This document shows positions 5,360-10,066 of a stretch of 10,066 nt of DNA, piece by piece. The stretch is from contig JBEKZQ010000385.1 in the NCBI GenBank assembly GCA_049509675.1, positions 1-10,066 on the forward strand, in the 5' to 3' direction. Each line of letters opens with the position of its first letter. Within the stretch, counting starts at the first letter, position 1. Under the pieces are notes generated by a model. It saw nothing but the letters and a program-made list of their open reading frames with translations, did not search any database and was not told the DNA's origin. The position numbers and the translations under genes are program-made. Origin of the DNA: JBEKZQ01 sp049509675 (GTDB lineage: Bacteria; Planctomycetota; Planctomycetia; Pirellulales; Thermoguttaceae).

Positions 5360-8300
5360 ATGGGTTGGCCCACGGGGAGCGAATATAGCGAAGCCGTGCA
5401 GAACCTCCGCCTCGCGGCAGGCGACGAGGAACTCCGCGCCGGAGTGCCGTTGTGCCACGCCCCGGGCTCGGCGCGGGCCGGCTTGCCCATGGTCTGGTCG
5501 GGCAACTTCGCCGACGTCTACAAGATCGACTGCCCGGAAAGCGGCAATAGCTGGGCCCTAAAATGCTTCACCAGCGAGATCCGCGGCCAGCGCGAGCGGT
5601 ACCGCATCATCGCCGAACACCTGGAGCAGGCCCGCCTCTCCTTCGCCGTCGACTTCCGTTATCTCGAAGAAGGGGTGCGGGTGGGCGAGCACTGGTTCCC
5701 TGCCCTCAAGATGCGTTGGATCGAGGGACTGACGCTCAACCGCTTCGTCGAGGACTCGCTCCAGAAGCCGAAGAAGCTCGTCCAGCTCCTGGAGTTGTGG
5801 GTCAAGCTCTCCGCGCGGCTCCGCGCTGCGGAGATCGCCCACGCCGACCTGCAGCACGGCAATGTGCTGCTGGTGCCTCTTGAGGACGGCCGACTCGCGC
5901 TGCGGCTGATCGACTACGACGGGATGTTCGTGCCGAAGCTCTCCGGCACCGTATCGGGTGAATTGGGCCATCCGGCCTACCAGCACCCGCAGCGGCTCCG
6001 CGACGGCACCTACAACGGCGACGTGGACCGCTTCTCGCACCTGGTCATCTATTGCGCCGTGCATTGCCTGGCGGCGCCCGTCTTCCGCGCCCTGTGGCAA
6101 CTCCGCGATGACGACACCCGCGCTTTGGTCGGCCGCTTGGCGCTGGCCTGCCGGCAGCCGCTTGCCGAAGTGCCGTGGGTGGACAAGCTCGTCGAGCAGG
6201 GGCGGGTTCAACCGTTGAGCGAGGGCCAAGAGCAAGAAGCCGCCGCACTGCTGGCGGAAGAGAAGACGGCGGTGGGCATGGCGCCTTCCAATTCAGCCCC
6301 GCCCGGTGCGGCGCGCGAAGGGGCCTGGTGGCTACAGCCGCCGGCGCCGCCGGTTGTCGGGGCCGCGGTGGACACCCGCCCCGCCGCTGTCGAAGGAACG
6401 CTGCCCGCCCCCGCCGCGTCGTCGGACCTGGAGGGAGCGTGGCAGGTTCTGCCCGCAGTAGTCAAGTTGCCCGCCCCGGAGCCGCCGCCGCTCCCCGCAC
6501 GCGAGAGCATCAGGCCCCGCCTGCCGCCGCGTGTGACGGGCCTGCCGCGCGCGATCGGCAATTGGCTGGCCCGGATGGCCGGCCCGGAAAAGCGGCGGCA
6601 CAACGTCCTCCGCCTCCTCACTGCGACCGCCGTGCTCTTGCTGCTGGGGCTGTCGGCGGCAATGACGATGCCGCGGATCGTCAGGCTGCTCAGCCGGCCC
6701 GCGTCGAGCCCGAAGCAGTTGCCGAAAAAGGAAATGGCTCGTGCTGAGGCGCTGCCTGCCCCTTCTCCCGATCCGCCGGTTACCAAGGGAAATGGCAAAT
6801 CGGTCGCGGCTGCGAAGTTGCCTGCCGTCGGCGGCGGCAGTCTCCCCAGTAAGGCGCCCGCCAGCCGGCCGGCGGCAAAGACTGCGCCGATCGCGGTCGC
6901 CAAGCCGTTGCGGCTGCGCGCGATTCCTCCACAAAGCGTCGTTGCGGGAAAGGAGTTGACCGTCGCCTTATCGTCGGAGGACGCCGAGTTGCCCGGACAC
7001 ACACTGCAGTTCAGTCTGGGGCCGCAGTCGCCGCCCGGCGCCCGCGTCGTGGCGGAAACGGCCACCTTCACCTGGACACCCAGCGCGGAACAGGGGCCGG
7101 GGGAATACGAGATTGCCCTGTCGGCCGCGTCGGCCGACGGCCGCAAGGGGCAAATCAGTTTCAAGATTACCGTGACCGAGCCGCTGCGACTGCCAGCGAT
7201 TCCTCCGCAAACGGTGGCCGCAGGGAAGACGCTCAGCGTGGCACTGTCGGCCGGGCCGGCCGGGCAGTGGGCGGGACCCCCGTGCTTCGCCCTGGAGCCC
7301 GGTGCGCCGGCCGGCGCCGTCGTCGATCCGCACACCGGACGGTTCACGTGGACGCCCGCCGAGAACCAACAGGCGGGAACGTACGCGGTGGGCGTCTTGG
7401 TGTCAGGCGGCGAGGGTCAGCAGGCGCTAATGCGTTTCAACATTATCGTGACCAATCAGGTTTCCGAGGCGGAAAAACTCGAGGAACTGTACGTTTTCCG
7501 CGGGCACAAAGCGGCGATTCGCTGCCTGGCCTTCAGTCCCGACGGCGGACAGGTGGTGACCGGCGGAGACGACGGGCGGGCCGTCGTATGGGACACGAAG
7601 GGAAGGCAACTCCGGGTCTTCGCCCTCACGAAGAAGGCCGTGCATTCGGTGGCCTTCCGGCCCTTCGTGGCCTTTGGCGCGACGGGCGACCAGGTGCTCG
7701 CGGCCTGCACGGATGAGGCGGTCATTTGGGACGCCAGCACCGGCCGAAATCTCCGCACTTTCCATGGCAGAAGCAGGCCGATCCGTTTTGCCGCCTTCAG
7801 TCCCGACGGCCTGCAGGTGCTCGTCGGTTACGATAATGCGGCCGCTGCCCTGTACGAAGCCGCCAGCGGGCGGCAATTACAGCCCTTTCCCCCCCGACAC
7901 TTCAAGGGCGCCGTGCGCTCGGTGGTCTATAGTCCCGACGGCCGCCAGGCGCTGTCGCTTAGCGGACCTCGCGCCGGGATGGAGTCCGTCCTCTTGCTGG
8001 ATTCCGCGAAGAGCGAGCATTACGTGTACCCGAAACCCCGCAGCGGCCCCGTGAGTTGCGTGGCCTTCAGTCGCGATGGCAGCGAGGCCGTCACCGGCTT
8101 TAGCAATGGGACGGCCGTGTTGTGGGATGTCGCCAAAGGCAAGGAGTTATACGCCTTCTGCGGACACACCGCGGCAATTGTTTCGGTGGCCCTCAGCAAC
8201 GACAGGCGGCACGTACTCACCGGCTCGGCAGACGCCACGGCCATTGTCTGGGATGCCACGACAGGCGAGATGCTTTACGCCCTGAAAGGACATGGCAAAG

Positions 8301-8392
8301 CCGTGAGCTCGGTTGCCTTCAGCTTCGACGGCGGCGAAATACTCACGGGCTCCGAAGATCAAACGGCCCGGTTGTGGCAACTGCCGCCGTGA
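5360..8392 (+). CDS. Transmembrane protein kinase with Ig-like repeats and WD40 propeller
   Basis: This is a 1010-residue multidomain protein. Residues 45-300 form a protein-kinase-like domain: a single-Gly loop SGNFADVYKI, ATP-binding K68 in WALKCF, catalytic loop HADLQHGN (D163, N168), a DYD in place of DFG (D185), and D223RFS as the subdomain IX Asp. A Pro/Ala-rich linker (305-395) leads to one membrane helix at about 416-437, then a second low-complexity linker. Two tandem Ig/cadherin-like repeats follow (about 516-606 and 608-697), each opening with PLRL.AIPPQ and containing FTWTP. The C-terminal third (712-1010) has seven WD40 units, for example GHKAAIRCLAFSPDG and GSADATAIVWD, enough for a closed propeller. 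The expected topology is kinase inside, Ig and WD40 domains outside. The start is one base after the phosphatase stop. It is probably a receptor kinase whose propeller senses a ligand or partner. The ligand is unknown. Confidence 0.88.
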   Translation: MGWPTGSEYSEAVQNLRLAAGDEELRAGVPLCHAPGSARAGLPMVWSGNFADVYKIDCPESGNSWALKCFTSEIRGQRERYRIIAEHLEQARLSFAVDFRYLEEGVRVGEHWFPALKMRWIEGLTLNRFVEDSLQKPKKLVQLLELWVKLSARLRAAEIAHADLQHGNVLLVPLEDGRLALRLIDYDGMFVPKLSGTVSGELGHPAYQHPQRLRDGTYNGDVDRFSHLVIYCAVHCLAAPVFRALWQLRDDDTRALVGRLALACRQPLAEVPWVDKLVEQGRVQPLSEGQEQEAAALLAEEKTAVGMAPSNSAPPGAAREGAWWLQPPAPPVVGAAVDTRPAAVEGTLPAPAASSDLEGAWQVLPAVVKLPAPEPPPLPARESIRPRLPPRVTGLPRAIGNWLARMAGPEKRRHNVLRLLTATAVLLLLGLSAAMTMPRIVRLLSRPASSPKQLPKKEMARAEALPAPSPDPPVTKGNGKSVAAAKLPAVGGGSLPSKAPASRPAAKTAPIAVAKPLRLRAIPPQSVVAGKELTVALSSEDAELPGHTLQFSLGPQSPPGARVVAETATFTWTPSAEQGPGEYEIALSAASADGRKGQISFKITVTEPLRLPAIPPQTVAAGKTLSVALSAGPAGQWAGPPCFALEPGAPAGAVVDPHTGRFTWTPAENQQAGTYAVGVLVSGGEGQQALMRFNIIVTNQVSEAEKLEELYVFRGHKAAIRCLAFSPDGGQVVTGGDDGRAVVWDTKGRQLRVFALTKKAVHSVAFRPFVAFGATGDQVLAACTDEAVIWDASTGRNLRTFHGRSRPIRFAAFSPDGLQVLVGYDNAAAALYEAASGRQLQPFPPRHFKGAVRSVVYSPDGRQALSLSGPRAGMESVLLLDSAKSEHYVYPKPRSGPVSCVAFSRDGSEAVTGFSNGTAVLWDVAKGKELYAFCGHTAAIVSVALSNDRRHVLTGSADATAIVWDATTGEMLYALKGHGKAVSSVAFSFDGGEILTGSEDQTARLWQLPP

Positions 8393-8464
8393 ACTATCTG
8401 TCCAGTAGGGCGAGGGTAAAGCGACGGACCTCGGTGAAAGAGGCACCCTGCTGACGTTAAGCGC

Positions 8465-8493
8465 TTCCCAGGGGTCTTCGGTCATGGTAAAAT
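8465..8493 (+). promoter_or_regulatory. Putative promoter of the oxidoreductase gene
   Basis: TTCCCA (8465-8470, four of six -35 matches), a 17-base spacer and TAAAAT (8488-8493, five of six -10 matches) stand about 100 bases before the ATG at 8596. The leader that would follow contains a 9-base direct repeat GCGGGCCGC at 8545-8553 and 8568-8576, whose role is unclear. It is a motif match only, but the 203-base gap after the kinase gene makes a separate promoter reasonable. Confidence 0.35.
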
Positions 8494-8595
8494 TGCCGCT
8501 ATCGGCCACGCTCCGGTCTGTGCGGCGTTCGCACATGGAACCGCGCGGGCCGCAATCCTCAACTAGGGCGGGCCGCTCCGGGTCCGTAAATCGCC

Positions 8596-9939
8596 ATGAA
8601 CCATCCAATCACCCGTCGAAAACTCCTCCAGGTTGGCGCAGCAGTGTCGGCCACTGTGCTGATCGGCCCGGCGGGCATGGCCCGCACCTACGCCGCCAAT
8701 GAAAAGATCCGCTTTGCACTCATCGGCGTCGGCGGCATGGGCGGCAAGGGCGTGGGCGTGGCCTCCGGCGAGCAGATTGTCGCGGCCGCCGACGTGGATG
8801 TCAACCACGCTGCCGGCTCGATCAAGAACATCAAGAGCCGGTTCGCCGACGCCAAGATCTACAGCGACTACCGCAAGCTCTTCGATGAGCAGAAACATCT
8901 CGACGCCGCTTGGGTTGCCACGCCCGATCACAGTCACTTCCCCGCCGGCATCCGCGCGCTGGACGCCGGGCTGGCCCTCTACTGCGAGAAGCCGCTGTGC
9001 CACGATGTCTACGAGGCCCGCAAGCTCCGCGCGCTCGCCAGGGCGAAGAAGGTCGCCACGCAGATGGGCAACCAGGGCCACTCCGGCGAGCACGTGCGCC
9101 TGCTGTGCGAGTGGATCTGGCAAGGGAGCCTCGGCGACGTGACCGAGGCCCACGTCCGCCCGCCCTTCAATGAGATGGATTTCGGCGCGCGCGGCCCCGG
9201 CCAGCCGATTGCCGTGCCGGCGGGCTTCGACTGGGACCTCTGGCAAGGCCCGGTCAAGACGCGGGAGTTCCGCAGCGGCATCCATCCGGCCGCCTGGCGC
9301 GGATGGATCGACTACGGCACCGGTTTGCTGGGCGACTGGTTCTGCCACAACGCCGACGGCGCGGTGTGGGCGCTCAAGCTGTACGAGGCCGACACCTGCG
9401 AAGTAGAGTGCGAAGGGGAGGAACCAAGCCAGACGAACTGGCCGCATGGAGTCCGCATCTCCTGGCAGTTCCCCAAACGCGGCGACATGGCTCCCTGCAT
9501 TCTGCGGTGGAGCTCGGGCACGTACAACGACAAGCCGATGCCCCCGACGGTCGATCCCGCGCGCGTTGCCTCCGTCGCCAAGCACCCCAGCGCCTACTTT
9601 GGCACGAAGGGCACGGCCGTATCAGGCTGGTGGATGAACGACGTGCGGCTTTTCCCGGAGAGCTTCATGCAGCAGGTCGGCAAGCCGAAGGCCGTCCTGC
9701 CGCGCTCGAAGGGGCACGAGGCCGATTTTCTCGATGCGATCCGCACCGGCCGCCGCTCGTCGGCCGACTTCGATTACTCCGCGCGGCTCACCGAGATCAT
9801 GCTGGTCGGCAACATTGCCTCGCGTATCCGCGCAAAGCTCGCCTACGACTTCCGCGAGGGCAAGTTCACCAACAGCGACAAGGCCAACGCCCTGCTGAAA
9901 CGCGAGCCCCGCAAGGGGTGGGAATTCGGATACGCATAG
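8596..9939 (+). CDS. Tat-exported Gfo/Idh/MocA-family oxidoreductase
   Basis: This 447-residue protein is a predicted NAD(P)-dependent dehydrogenase or carbohydrate-modifying enzyme acting outside the cytoplasm. The N-terminus carries a twin-arginine signal, ITRRKLLQVGAA, followed by a hydrophobic stretch and a likely cleavage near residues 30-34. The Rossmann fold follows: ALIGVGGMGGKG (GxGxxG-type, 43-48), then AAADVD at the end of the second strand. The family motif EKP is at 131-133 (LYCEKPLCHD), after VATPDHSH. QMGNQGHSGEH and GTGLLGDWFCHNADGAVWAL are typical of the large group of secreted members in planctomycetes. The C-terminal domain appears complete, so the length is normal. There is no Shine-Dalgarno. 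Such enzymes often work with the cofactor bound before Tat export, on sugars from polysaccharide breakdown. The exact substrate cannot be told, and there is no sugar-related neighbour here to help. Confidence 0.92.
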   Translation: MNHPITRRKLLQVGAAVSATVLIGPAGMARTYAANEKIRFALIGVGGMGGKGVGVASGEQIVAAADVDVNHAAGSIKNIKSRFADAKIYSDYRKLFDEQKHLDAAWVATPDHSHFPAGIRALDAGLALYCEKPLCHDVYEARKLRALARAKKVATQMGNQGHSGEHVRLLCEWIWQGSLGDVTEAHVRPPFNEMDFGARGPGQPIAVPAGFDWDLWQGPVKTREFRSGIHPAAWRGWIDYGTGLLGDWFCHNADGAVWALKLYEADTCEVECEGEEPSQTNWPHGVRISWQFPKRGDMAPCILRWSSGTYNDKPMPPTVDPARVASVAKHPSAYFGTKGTAVSGWWMNDVRLFPESFMQQVGKPKAVLPRSKGHEADFLDAIRTGRRSSADFDYSARLTEIMLVGNIASRIRAKLAYDFREGKFTNSDKANALLKREPRKGWEFGYA

Positions 9940-10066
9940 GCGCCTGGGTGCCACTCTACGCCGTTAACCCTTTTCCGAAACGCCGAACCACCATGTATTT
10001 AGGGCGTTTTGTGTCCCAAACCCCCGAGGTTGCCAGAATGGTTGTCGCTCAAATCGACGGTTGACT

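Noticed and set aside
6208..7347. A 379-codon open frame on the minus strand inside the kinase gene
   Set aside because: It is antisense to the linker and Ig-repeat region, with low-complexity Gly/Ala/Ser/Arg composition and no domain. The kinase frame is clearly the real one.
8445..8475. ACCCTG / CAGGGGT as a terminator after the kinase gene
   Set aside because: The stem is about six pairs with a bulge, the loop is about 18 bases, and no T-run follows, so it is not a convincing terminator.
9993..10064. A 23-codon ORF starting MYLGRF near the right edge
   Set aside because: It is too short, has no Shine-Dalgarno and no recognisable motif.

Overview
The window looks like chromosomal DNA from a GC-rich planctomycete, most likely of the Pirellulales group. 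This rests on gene content read by eye, not on a database search. The supporting signs are a Tat-exported Gfo/Idh/MocA oxidoreductase of the type expanded in planctomycetes, a protein kinase fused to a WD40 propeller, a protein resembling the DUF6941 family, very small Flp-like pilins, and the near absence of strong Shine-Dalgarno sites.

Layout. (1) Positions 42-2192, minus strand: part of a Tad/Flp (type IVb) pilus operon. Read in transcription order it holds the secretion ATPase cpaF/tadA, two tiny pilin-like proteins and a prepilin peptidase; further genes may lie beyond the left edge. (2) Positions 2193-2422: a divergent intergenic region with a good sigma70-type promoter for the pilus operon. 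(3) Positions 2423-3072, plus strand: a small protein resembling DUF6941, followed by a doubtful 62-codon ORF coupled through an ATGA overlap. (4) Positions 3080-3740: a decayed, visibly less GC-rich stretch. It holds the frameshifted C-terminal remnant of an IS1-like transposase and a striking imperfect palindrome of about 173 bp. (5) Positions 3741-8392, plus strand: a tightly packed three-gene operon of a VWA-domain protein, a PP2C-like phosphatase and a 1010-residue transmembrane kinase with Ig-like and WD40 domains. (6) Positions 8596-9939, plus strand: a Tat-exported Gfo/Idh/MocA oxidoreductase. The last 127 bases hold nothing I can support.

How they work together. The pilus genes form a coherent set: the peptidase would cut both pilins at the Gly preceding their hydrophobic helices, and the ATPase would power assembly. 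The VWA-phosphatase-kinase operon is the most interesting part. It matches the logic of the 'TerY-P' triad (VWA, PP2C phosphatase, kinase), but the kinase has become a receptor. It has a cytoplasmic catalytic domain, one membrane helix, two tandem Ig-like repeats and a complete-looking seven-bladed propeller predicted to lie outside the inner membrane. The phosphatase keeps all four expected metal-binding Asp positions and the VWA protein keeps its MIDAS motif, so the module looks functional.
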